From Pseudofrankia coriaricola (GTDB taxonomy: Bacteria; Actinomycetota; Actinomycetes; Frankiales; Frankiaceae): 59,072 nt of DNA. This document shows, one piece after another, positions 44,381-52,296 of the stretch (the stretch's first letter is position 1; every line of letters begins with the position of its first letter). Below the pieces are notes generated by a model. That model was not told the DNA's origin, searched no databases, and was given only the letters and a program-made list of their open reading frames with translations. Where the stretch lies: the NCBI RefSeq assembly GCF_001854805.1, contig NZ_MBLO01000259.1:210789-269860 (forward strand), read 5' to 3'. Both the position numbers and the translations under genes were made by a program.

Positions 44381-45307
44381 CTACAAGGTCAAATTACTTA
44401 GAGTTACTTCGCGTGTGTCGGCTACCAACAAGCGGTGGTTCGGGACTTCGACCCAGACGTCCGGACCAGGGCCGGGCTGCACCGCCGCGTCCGCGACGGC
44501 CGATGGAAACGGCGCGCCGCCGGGCGAGGCCGGGAGCTGGAGCATCGCGGTCTCGCGGCCGCGGCTAGAACCGGCGCCGTCCGGGACGCCGACGGCACCG
44601 TCCGGGACGTCGACAGTGTCGTCGTCCGGTTCGCTCGCCACCAGTACCCCCGTGGGGCCGAGCCGGTACCAGAGCGTCTCGTTCCAGGTGGTACCGACGA
44701 TCTGGTGGCCGTCGGTGACGAGCACGTTGAGCCTGGTCGGTGGTGCCTGGCCATCCGCGTCCCTGGCCGCCTCGCGGGTGGCCGCCTTGGCGCCCACCGT
44801 CGTGACCACTTCGGCGACCGCCTCCGCCAGCTCCGCCCCGGCGAGGGCTCGCTCCCAGACCAGCGCCGCGAGCAGGGCCGAGTCGCAGCGTGAGTCCGGC
44901 GTCGGCGCGTCCGGCCGGCCCGCGAGCAGCGCGGTCAGGATGCCGGTGTCGACGCGGCCGTTGTGGCTGAGTAGCAACGACCCGTGGGCGAAGGGCGCCG
45001 TCGCGCTCTCCTCGATCGGCATGCCCACCGTCGCATCGCGCACCGCGGCCAGGACGCAGCCCGACGCCACGGCGCCGGCGAACGACGCGAACGACGCATC
45101 GGTCCACATCGGCACGGCCCGCCGGTAGCGGGCCGGCTCGGGCCGAACCGCCGGCGCATACCAGCCGACGCCGAACCCGTCGGCGTTGATCCGCCCGTGC
45201 CGCTGACGCCGCGGCGCCCACGACTGGCGCATCAACCCGAACCGCGGATCGACGACCACGTCGGCCAGAGTCCGCTCGGTCCCCAGCCAGGCGAGGTGTC
45301 TGCACAT
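44381..45307 (-). CDS. egtC: Gamma-glutamyl-hercynylcysteine sulfoxide hydrolase (class II amidotransferase)
   Basis: Removes the glutamate from the EgtB product. It is an N-terminal-nucleophile amidotransferase: the chain starts MCRHLAWLG with Cys2 as nucleophile, and continues with RINADGFGVGWY, AHGSLLLSHNGRVD and PDSRCDSALLAALVWERAL. These are glutamine amidotransferase class II strings in the arrangement typical of EgtC. The length is 308 residues. ATG 45307 is required to place Cys2 next to the start and begins 2 bases after the egtB stop; the open frame far upstream is a shadow of egtB. Coupled translation in the egt operon is likely. Nothing is missing among the visible motifs. Confidence 0.94.
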   Translation of the reverse strand: MCRHLAWLGTERTLADVVVDPRFGLMRQSWAPRRQRHGRINADGFGVGWYAPAVRPEPARYRRAVPMWTDASFASFAGAVASGCVLAAVRDATVGMPIEESATAPFAHGSLLLSHNGRVDTGILTALLAGRPDAPTPDSRCDSALLAALVWERALAGAELAEAVAEVVTTVGAKAATREAARDADGQAPPTRLNVLVTDGHQIVGTTWNETLWYRLGPTGVLVASEPDDDTVDVPDGAVGVPDGAGSSRGRETAMLQLPASPGGAPFPSAVADAAVQPGPGPDVWVEVPNHRLLVADTREVTLSNLTL

Positions 45308-45309
45308 GC

Positions 45310-46758
45310 CTAGGCGCCCGTCCTGGCGAGGCGGAAACCGGCGAAGATCTGCCGCCTGATCGGGTGGTCCCAGTTGCGGAACGTCGCGCGTACCGCGCTG
45401 GGATCGGTCGCCCACGAACCGCCGCGCAGCACCTTGTACCCATGGAACTCCCGCTCGATCCCGCCACCGCCACCGGCGCCGGTGACGCCCTGGCTGGTGC
45501 CGGCGCCCGAGGCGCCTGCGGGCGGCCGGAAGAAGACCTCGCTGTACTCCCGGTATGGGAAGGCGGCAAAGCCCGGATACGCCGCGAAGTCGGACGAGGT
45601 CCACTCCCACACGTCGCCGATGAGCTGCTCGGCGCCGCAGGGGCTCGCGCCGGCCGGATACGCGCCGAGCGGTGCCGGCCGCGCCGACCGGTGGCCGAGG
45701 TTCGCGTGTTCCGGCGCCGGCGCCTGGTCGCCCCAGGGGAAGCGGCGCGAGCGGCCGGTGGCGGGGTCGAACGCGCAGGCCTTCTCCCATTCGGCCTCGG
45801 TCGGCAGCCGCCGCCCGGCCCAGCGGGCGTGTGCCTGCGCCTCGTACCAGCAGACATGCTGCACCGGCTCGTCCAGCGGAAGCGGCTCGTCCCGGCCGAA
45901 GCGGCGTCGCAGCCAGCCGCCCGCGCCGTCGCGCCGCCAGAAGAGCGGCGCCGTCAGCCCTTCGCGGCACCGCCATGCCCAGCCGGCCGGAGACCAGAGC
46001 CGTTCGTCGTCGTAGCCGCCGTCCTCGAGGAACGCCAGATGTGCCCGGTTCGACACCGGCAGCCGGCCAATCCAGAAGTCGGGCAGCGTGACTCGGTGGG
46101 CCGGGCGCTCGTTGTCGTAGGCCAAGGGGTCGGCGCTCGTGCCCATCACGAACTCGCCGGCGGGAACCAGCACCTCGTCGCCGCCGGGTACCGGCCGGCC
46201 GGGCGGCGGGGGTGCGCCCTCGTCGACCACGGGCGCGCCGGCGCGTAGCTGCAGCGTGGCGAGCATCGTCTCGTCGTGCTGGTGCTCGTGTTGGACGACC
46301 ATCCCGTAGACGAAGCCGCCGGCGAACAGCGTGCCTGCCCGGTCGCGAGTGGGCTGGCCGGGGGCGACGGCCGGCGGGGCTGGCGCGACGTCCGGCGGGG
46401 CGAGAGCGCCCCGTGCGTCGAGCGTGCCGAGGGTGTCGAGGGCGCGGGCGCGGACGTCGGCGAGATAGGCGCGGGCCTGTGCCGGGGAGAGCAGCGGCAG
46501 CGCGGGCCGGTCGGTCCGCGGATGGCGGAAGGCGTCGTAGAGGTCGTCGATGCCGGGCAGCATCGGGTCGGCTCCGGTGAGCGCCCGTACCAGCCACAGT
46601 TCCTCGTAGTTGCCGACATGAGCCAGGTCCCATACCAGCGGGGACATCAGCGGCGAATGCTGCCGCAGCAACTCGTCGTCGTCGAGGTCGGTGTAGGCGA
46701 GCGTCCGGCGACGGCTGCCGTCCAGCGCCGCGGCCCAGCCGGCTGTCATCACGGTCAT
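45310..46758 (-). CDS. egtB: Hercynine oxygenase (iron-dependent sulfoxide synthase)
   Basis: Joins gamma-glutamylcysteine and hercynine using iron and oxygen. The N-terminal DinB-like domain carries the iron ligands: His in LVWDLAHVGNYEEL and the H-x3-H-x-E motif in VVQHEHQHDETML (about 153-165). The C-terminal FGE/sulfatase-modifying-type domain has VPAGEFVMGTS, RRLPTEAEWEKACAF, DVWEWTSSDFAAYPGF and FRNWDHPIRRQIFAGFRLAR. The product has 482 residues. ATG 46758 overlaps the egtA stop by 4 bases (ATGA) with GAGGAG upstream. Substrate preference for gamma-glutamylcysteine, rather than cysteine, is inferred from the presence of egtA and egtC. Confidence 0.95.
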   Translation of the reverse strand: MTVMTAGWAAALDGSRRRTLAYTDLDDDELLRQHSPLMSPLVWDLAHVGNYEELWLVRALTGADPMLPGIDDLYDAFRHPRTDRPALPLLSPAQARAYLADVRARALDTLGTLDARGALAPPDVAPAPPAVAPGQPTRDRAGTLFAGGFVYGMVVQHEHQHDETMLATLQLRAGAPVVDEGAPPPPGRPVPGGDEVLVPAGEFVMGTSADPLAYDNERPAHRVTLPDFWIGRLPVSNRAHLAFLEDGGYDDERLWSPAGWAWRCREGLTAPLFWRRDGAGGWLRRRFGRDEPLPLDEPVQHVCWYEAQAHARWAGRRLPTEAEWEKACAFDPATGRSRRFPWGDQAPAPEHANLGHRSARPAPLGAYPAGASPCGAEQLIGDVWEWTSSDFAAYPGFAAFPYREYSEVFFRPPAGASGAGTSQGVTGAGGGGGIEREFHGYKVLRGGSWATDPSAVRATFRNWDHPIRRQIFAGFRLARTGA

Positions 46759-48494
46759 CGGGTCTCCTCGCGCAACAGGCCGGCCGGGCCGACCTGGGTG
46801 AAGCGTTCGGCCAGGTGGTCGGCCGGCGTGCGGCCACGGGCCGGGTAGTCGTCCCGGAATCTCGCGACGGCGGCGCACAGGTCGCTGCCCGCGCCGAGGC
46901 GGCCGAGAGCGTCGAGCGCGAGGTCCATGCAGGTCAGCGCCGCGGTACGCAGTGTGTCGTCGGCGAGCCCGTGCACGCTCGCGGTGAGCCACCCTTCATC
47001 CGCGTCGCAGCACGCGGACGCCGCGCCCGCGGCGGCGACCGGGTCGTCGAGCAGCGCGGCGGTGACCGCGACCGGCACCATCCACAGGTCGAACGGCTGC
47101 GCGTCGAGGTAGCGGATCTCCAGCCAGCCGCGTGGCCGTACCGGAGGGAACACCGTCGTCGCGTGCAGCACCAGGTCGTCGAGCATGGGCGGGCGGCCTA
47201 TCGGCCCGGCGCCGCGCAGCCAGTCGCCGAATGTGGACCCGTCGCGCACCGACACCAGCCGCGCATCGCCGTGGCCGTTCGCGTCATGGGGGAGGGCGCC
47301 ACGCGGGCCCGTCTCGTCCGGGTCGCCCGGCCCGGGGCCGTCGGGCGGGGAGTCGCGGACCATCATGAGGCGGGCCGCGAGCAGGTATTCGGCCCAGTGG
47401 CACGCCACGTCGGCCGCCGCCACCTGCGCGGGGCCAACCGGCCGGGTCCTGGTCGGGTCGAGCGACTCCCAGACCTGCGCCCTGGCCGAGCGCAGCCCGG
47501 TGAGCGCGCCGAGCCGGGCGGGAGAGGCCGCGAACATCGCGGTCAGCACCGGCCGCAGCTGATGGGCGAGCCGCCAGCGCCGGGCGACGTCCAGCGAGTC
47601 GTGGCCGGCGTCCAGGTTGACCTGCACCGACGCGCTGGAGCACATCATGACCTCACCGGCCTCTTGGCCGTTCGCCGTCCAGTAGCCCGCCATAGCGGCG
47701 TAGCGATCGGCGAGCCAGCGTACAGGCGGGCGAACCGGGTCGAGCCCCATACCGGCAAGGCCCAGGCCGGCGTCGGCGAGCGCCGCACGCACGTCCGCGA
47801 GGTCGTCCGCCAGCCGGCTGACCGCCAGTGGCAGCGGCGCCGGGGGGCCCGACAGCTCCAGCTGGCCGCCCGGCTCGAAGGTGATCCGGCTGCCCTCGGC
47901 CAGCGCCGCTCCCGTGGGTTCGGTGGCCGAGGCGTCCCCGCCGACGGTGCCGGAAGCCGAAGCGGCTCGGGCGGTCGGATCCTGCCGGCTGGCTTTGGCG
48001 GGGCGTCCGATGAGCGCGGCGAGGGCCGCCCGGGTGCTCTCCGGCGGCACCGACCTGTCGCTTGCCGCCCGGTCCACCACCAGCCACTCGGTCTCGATCC
48101 CGACGGTGCGCGAGCCGGGGCATGTCGGCAGGCAGCTGGCCGCGTAGCGCAGCACGTCGTCCGCGGTCAGCCCCGCGCGTGCGCGGCTCCGCCGGCTCGC
48201 GGCGACCGGAACAACATCCGCCCGCACGGCGTCGGGCGCCGCTGGTGCCGACTCGGACACGGCCGGCTGGCGCGGCTCCGACGCCGTCACAGAGGCCGAG
48301 GGCGCGGTGGGGGGCGCGGTGGGGAGCGAGGAGAACCTGGGCGCGAAACGCCCGTTGGACCCAGATGGCGACGCCGTCGGCGGTCGGGGCGCTCCCGGTG
48401 ATCGCGGAGCCTCTGGCGATCGTGAGCCCCGTGATGGCGGTGGAGTGCCGGGAAACTGAGACACGGACGGTGACGAGGTCGGACGTGGTGCCAT
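46755..48494 (-). CDS. egtA: Glutamate-cysteine ligase, ergothioneine synthesis
   Basis: Makes gamma-glutamylcysteine for EgtB. The domain begins about residue 100 (LTADDVLRYAASCLPTCPGS), with GIETEWLVVD at about 133, RITFEPGGQLELSGP, and MMCSSASVQVNLDAGH later. These are GCS2/EgtA-type motifs for glutamate and ATP-metal binding. The 579 residues include a disordered Pro/Ser-rich N-terminal stretch of about 95 residues that is not typical. ATG 48494 is chosen because GGAGG lies five bases upstream; the frame is open to 48530. It is first of the egtABCD operon; no promoter could be assigned with confidence in the region upstream. Confidence 0.94.
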   Translation of the reverse strand: MAPRPTSSPSVSQFPGTPPPSRGSRSPEAPRSPGAPRPPTASPSGSNGRFAPRFSSLPTAPPTAPSASVTASEPRQPAVSESAPAAPDAVRADVVPVAASRRSRARAGLTADDVLRYAASCLPTCPGSRTVGIETEWLVVDRAASDRSVPPESTRAALAALIGRPAKASRQDPTARAASASGTVGGDASATEPTGAALAEGSRITFEPGGQLELSGPPAPLPLAVSRLADDLADVRAALADAGLGLAGMGLDPVRPPVRWLADRYAAMAGYWTANGQEAGEVMMCSSASVQVNLDAGHDSLDVARRWRLAHQLRPVLTAMFAASPARLGALTGLRSARAQVWESLDPTRTRPVGPAQVAAADVACHWAEYLLAARLMMVRDSPPDGPGPGDPDETGPRGALPHDANGHGDARLVSVRDGSTFGDWLRGAGPIGRPPMLDDLVLHATTVFPPVRPRGWLEIRYLDAQPFDLWMVPVAVTAALLDDPVAAAGAASACCDADEGWLTASVHGLADDTLRTAALTCMDLALDALGRLGAGSDLCAAVARFRDDYPARGRTPADHLAERFTQVGPAGLLREETR

Positions 48495-49299
48495 CGAATC
48501 CTCCCGGGATCGCCCTACCGGCCCGCGCACGCCGCGGACGGGAGCCGGCGTCAGCTCCCGCGGCCGCCTTCCGACTGGACGTCGCTTCCGCGGGCCGTGA
48601 TCGGGCTGGGCCGCCCGCCGATTTCCAGGTACCCAGGCCAGCGTGCGGCCCAGTCACCCGACGCGTCGATACACCCCGAGCGTGGCGGATAAACCGGTAG
48701 ACCGCGACATTCGGCTGAAGGTGACCGGGCGAGCCCAGGGGGTCAGGCATGGGCAACCATCTCCCAGTGTGCCGTCTGTGGTGTCATTGCTTTACCGTGT
48801 GATTCTGCGGAGGAACGCAGACCAGGCGGAAGTGTGGGGAAGGCGTCATCTGGGGGCGGGTCAGGGCAGTGCCGAGTTGGCCGGGCCGGGCTCGCGCTCA
48901 GGTCAGACGCGGCCGCGTGGCTACCAGTAGCAGCGGCCAGGGATTCCGCTGGTCCACCTCCGGCCTTCGCCGGCGCCCAACCCGCGGGACCACGCGGACC
49001 AGGCGGATCTCGGACCTCTCAGCAGACCTGCCAACAGACCCGCCGGACCGGCTTCCCGACCTGCCCGATCGCCGACCTCCCAGATCGGCTCCCAGACCTG
49101 CCCGATCGGCTTCGCCAATCGGGCAGGGACCCCGGACCCGGCGGGGACCCTGTCGCCAGTCGGGCAGGGACCTCGGATCCGGCGGAAACCCGGGGCGACA
49201 CCGGTCTCGCGGGAATCCCAGGCTCCACCGATCCGGCAGGAACTCTGGGGAGGGCGGTTGACACGAAGCGGGAACCGGGCAGCTCCTGGACGTTCGGCC
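48495..49299. other. Divergent intergenic region with degenerate repeats
   Basis: The 805 bases between egtA and the NERD gene have no supported gene. Around 49040-49240 are inverted and direct copies of a short unit: ACCTGCCCGATCGG (twice) facing TCGGGCAGGGACC (49119- and 49160-, 41 bases apart, each continuing to a CGGCGG string). They could form competing hairpins. TTGACA at 49258-49263 could be a -35 for the NERD gene, but no -10 fits. Between 48660 and 48800 the sequence is less GC-rich and may hold the egtA promoter. Confidence 0.45.
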
Positions 49300-50100
49300 A
49301 TGGCGGAGTACCAGCGGCGCCGGGCCCTTTACGCGGCCGAGCGAGAGGACCGGCGGGTCCGCGCCGCCGTGCTCGCGGGCGTCGCCGCGGCCTGCGCCGT
49401 GCTCGCCGTCGTACTGGTCGGGTTCGCCCTCCACCTGTCGGCGGTCACGCTGGTCCGTGCCGGGATCGCCGTCGCGCTGGTGGTCCTCGCGGCCGCCACG
49501 GTCCGCTTCTACCGGGTTCCGCCGGAGATCGAGGCCTGGCGGCAGGACGCGGGGGCCGAGCGGCATACCGCCAGAGTGCTCGACCGGCTGACCCGGGCCG
49601 GCTACACGGTGCTGCACGACCGGTCGACAGCCGAGTCCGCCGGCAACATCGACCATCTGATCATCGGGCCCTCGGGCGTCTGGGTGGTGGAGACCGACGC
49701 GCACCGTGGTCCGGTCCGCGAGAACAGCGCCGGCGTGTGGGTGGGCAAGGCGCCGCTGCGCGCCCGGCTGGGCCTTGTCGCGTGGACCGGCGAACGGGTC
49801 AGCGCGGCGCTGCTCGCCGAGCTCCCCGACGGCTGGCAGCTGCAGGCCCAGACCGTGCTGGCGTTCGCCCGCGCAGACGTCCCCGGCGGGCTCGCGCTGG
49901 TCGACGGCGTGCTCCTGTTGCCAGCCTCGGGCGTGGCCGAATATGTGCTGTCCGCCGGGGTGGTACTGCGACCACTGGACGTCGCGATGCTCGTCGATGT
50001 CGTCGAGCGGGTCCTGCCCGCCTACCAGGTGACCGGCCCGCCGCCAACCTGGTCCGCCCTGTCCAGGCTGCGCGGCCTGCGCCGGCGCGAACGCCTTTAG
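49300..50100 (+). CDS. NERD (nuclease-related) domain membrane protein
   Basis: The 266-residue protein has two N-terminal transmembrane helices (AAVLAGVAAACAVLAVVLVG, about 22-45; VRAGIAVALVVLAAATVRFY, about 50-70). A cytoplasmic NERD domain (about 80-215) follows, with GAERHTARVLDRLTRAGYTV, the acidic NIDHLIIGPSGVWVVETD (D-x-n-E-x-K-like nuclease core, although the usual Lys is not obvious) and a WVGKAPLRARL segment. NERD domains are thought to be nuclease-like, but function is unproven in most members. It stands just outside the type IV secretion-like operon and is separated from it by two copies of a short hairpin repeat. ATG 49300 has no strong ribosome site. Confidence 0.82.
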   Translation: MAEYQRRRALYAAEREDRRVRAAVLAGVAAACAVLAVVLVGFALHLSAVTLVRAGIAVALVVLAAATVRFYRVPPEIEAWRQDAGAERHTARVLDRLTRAGYTVLHDRSTAESAGNIDHLIIGPSGVWVVETDAHRGPVRENSAGVWVGKAPLRARLGLVAWTGERVSAALLAELPDGWQLQAQTVLAFARADVPGGLALVDGVLLLPASGVAEYVLSAGVVLRPLDVAMLVDVVERVLPAYQVTGPPPTWSALSRLRGLRRRERL

Positions 50101-50232
50101 CGCTTCCAGAGTCCATGGCCTCCGGAGGTGCGAAGGAGAGCATTTTCGCACCTCCTTTGGCCCTCTAGTGCTTCTGGGGTACATGGCCTCCGGGGGTGCG
50201 AAGGAGAGCATTTTCGCACCTCCTTTGGCCCT
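50101..50232. repeat. Short hairpin repeat, two tandem copies (68-bp period), between convergent genes
   Basis: Two copies of a unit (CATGGCCTCC at 50114 and 50182) each hold GGAGGTGCGAA (or GGGGGTGCGAA) pairing with TTCGCACCTCC around a GGAGAGCATT loop, followed by TTTGGCCCTCTAG. Each would act as a bidirectional terminator for the NERD gene and the opposite VirB4-like gene. A related unit in tandem lies at 58931-59072, so this is a dispersed repeat rather than a simple terminator. Confidence 0.85.
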
Positions 50233-52296
50233 CTAGAAGCCCGGGTAACCAGGCGGGACGCGCACGCCGGTGCCGTCGGGCTCCCCGTCGTCGCGGTAGC
50301 CGATGGACACGTCGAACACGTCCTCATCGTCGAGGCGATCGTCCGCGCCGCCGTCCGCGGCGCCGGGAGGCAGGTGATCGAGGCGGCGACCGGCGAAGTC
50401 CTCGGGGCCCAGGCCCGGCGGGTCGAGCTCGGCGGGGTCGAGGTCGTCGGGAACGAGGTTGATGTCGTCGACCTCGCCGTGCATCTTCGAGCCGTTGAGC
50501 ACGACCGGGATCTCCAGATCGCCGACGACGTGCTCGACGTAGAACGCCCGCTGCCCGATCAGCCAGAGCGCGAACCCCGGGTCGAGGCGCGGCAGCAGGT
50601 CGGCGGCGACGTCGGTGAGGCCGAGCGCCTGCTGGGTCGCCGCCACCTGGTCGGTCGCCTGCTTGTAGAGGATCCGGGTGGACGTCTCGGCCAGCAGGCC
50701 CTTGGCGATCTCCACCGAGTCGGGGGAGGCTGACAGCAGGTCGGAGATCCGGTGCGCCACGATGGCGTTCGCGCAACCCCACTGCCTGGCGAGCTTCTGC
50801 TGCGCCGACAGCCGCCGGACGAGCCCGGCGAACCGCATCAGCCGCCAGCACTCGTCATAGACCACGTAGCGCTGCACGCCGTCCTGGCGCATCAGCGCGG
50901 CCTCCATCCAGCCCTGCGCGCAGGTCATGATCAGCGCGATCATCTCGTCCGAGCCCTGCACCCGCTCCAGGTTGAGCACGGCGATCGGCCGGTCGAAGTC
51001 CAGCGGGGAGGTCGTCGGCCCGTCGAACAGGCCGGACAGCGCCCCGCCCGTGAGCCTGCGCAGGGTGAGGGTCGCGTCCCTGGAAGCGTCGCGCAGCTCG
51101 GTGGCCGTCATCGGCAGGCCGACGCAGTCGGCCTCGCTCGGCTCCGTCATCGCGTCCAGTACGTGCCCGAGGAGCGGGGTCGCCCAGCGGTCCGTCGTCG
51201 CGCCGGTGATCTGCCGGCTGACGACGTCAAGGGCCAGGTCGACCGCGGTGTGCTCGGCCGGGGTGAGCGGCACACCCTTCGCCGTCTCGATCAGTGAGGC
51301 GAGCAGCGACGAACGGGCCCGCTTGACCTCGCGCGCCCAGTCGTGGTCGTGAATACCGCGCGGGCGGGGCGGCGCGTCCAGCGGGTTCAGGCGGGTCGAC
51401 ATGCCCGGGCCGATGTAGGTCGGCTCGCAGCCGAGGCGGCGAGCGAGCCGGGTGTACTCACCCTTCGGGTCGCAGGGCACCGCCGCCTGGTAGCCGAACG
51501 CCGCGCCACGCGACATCAGTGTCTTCAGCAGCGACGACTTGCGCGAGCCGACCGCGCCGAAGACGGCGAAGTTCGGGTTCTCGATGACCTGCTGACGGTA
51601 GAGCTCGAAGACGTCGAACACGAACGAGTTGCCCGACCAGACGTGCCGGCCGATGTACATGCCCGGAGCGTCCAGACCCGAGTCGACGACGAACGGGTAG
51701 ATCCCGGCGATCTGTGCCGTCGTCTCCATATGGGCCGGCAGCCGCAGCTTGTGGAACGTCTGGCCGCGGAACGCGCCGGCCAGACGGGGCTGCTGCGCCC
51801 CGCGGCGCAGCACCGCCTGCGCACGGCGCGTCGCCGCGCGCTCGGCCCGTTCGGCCGCCGCGGCCGACTTCTCCGCGCGGCGCGCCCCGCGGGCGGACGC
51901 GCCATCGTGCCGGCCGGCCCTGCGCCGGCCGCGAGGGTTTCCGCCAAGGTCGACGTAACCGGTCGCGTCACGGCCCGGGTCGTAGCCCGGGCCCCTGACC
52001 GGCCCGCCCGGCGCCGCGCCGCCGGGCAGCGGGCCGCCACCGTACTCGTAGCCCTCGTCGGGGTAGCCCTCGTCCCCGGCCTTGTCATAGCCGCCGTCGG
52101 CGGCGGACGCCAGCCCGTCGGCCGTTCCCGGCTCGTCGTCGTAGCCGTCGAGATCGTCGTAGCCGCCGCCATACGTCTCGTCGTAGGCGTCGTCGTCGTC
52201 AAGCACGCTCGCGCCCTCGGCGACGCCCGCCGGGCTCGAGTGGCCGAGGCCGTCGGTGGTGACCGGCCGGGCCGGGGCCGGCTCGGAGGCCGTCAT
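50233..52296 (-). CDS. VirB4-like type IV secretion ATPase
   Basis: The 687-residue protein starts with an acidic, Tyr/Gly-rich disordered region (1-95) and a basic Ala/Arg helix, followed by the ATPase domain: P-loop in AVFGAVGSRKSSLLKT (about 246-260) and Walker B RYVVYDECWRLM (about 477-488). Other VirB4/TraC-type strings are VPCDPKGEYTRLARRLG and AHRISDLLSASPDSVEIAKG. The P-loop reads GxVGSRKS, with Arg where Gly usually precedes the Lys. It would power secretion or conjugation as a hexamer at the membrane. ATG 52296 overlaps the SCO6880-like stop by 4 bases. The very long frame continuing upstream of it is a shadow of that gene. It is last in the operon. Confidence 0.9.
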   Translation of the reverse strand: MTASEPAPARPVTTDGLGHSSPAGVAEGASVLDDDDAYDETYGGGYDDLDGYDDEPGTADGLASAADGGYDKAGDEGYPDEGYEYGGGPLPGGAAPGGPVRGPGYDPGRDATGYVDLGGNPRGRRRAGRHDGASARGARRAEKSAAAAERAERAATRRAQAVLRRGAQQPRLAGAFRGQTFHKLRLPAHMETTAQIAGIYPFVVDSGLDAPGMYIGRHVWSGNSFVFDVFELYRQQVIENPNFAVFGAVGSRKSSLLKTLMSRGAAFGYQAAVPCDPKGEYTRLARRLGCEPTYIGPGMSTRLNPLDAPPRPRGIHDHDWAREVKRARSSLLASLIETAKGVPLTPAEHTAVDLALDVVSRQITGATTDRWATPLLGHVLDAMTEPSEADCVGLPMTATELRDASRDATLTLRRLTGGALSGLFDGPTTSPLDFDRPIAVLNLERVQGSDEMIALIMTCAQGWMEAALMRQDGVQRYVVYDECWRLMRFAGLVRRLSAQQKLARQWGCANAIVAHRISDLLSASPDSVEIAKGLLAETSTRILYKQATDQVAATQQALGLTDVAADLLPRLDPGFALWLIGQRAFYVEHVVGDLEIPVVLNGSKMHGEVDDINLVPDDLDPAELDPPGLGPEDFAGRRLDHLPPGAADGGADDRLDDEDVFDVSIGYRDDGEPDGTGVRVPPGYPGF

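Noticed and set aside
44381-46837. An 818-codon EgtC-containing protein
   Set aside because: EgtC needs Cys2 at its N-terminus (ATG 45307); the upstream extension is the wrong frame of egtB.
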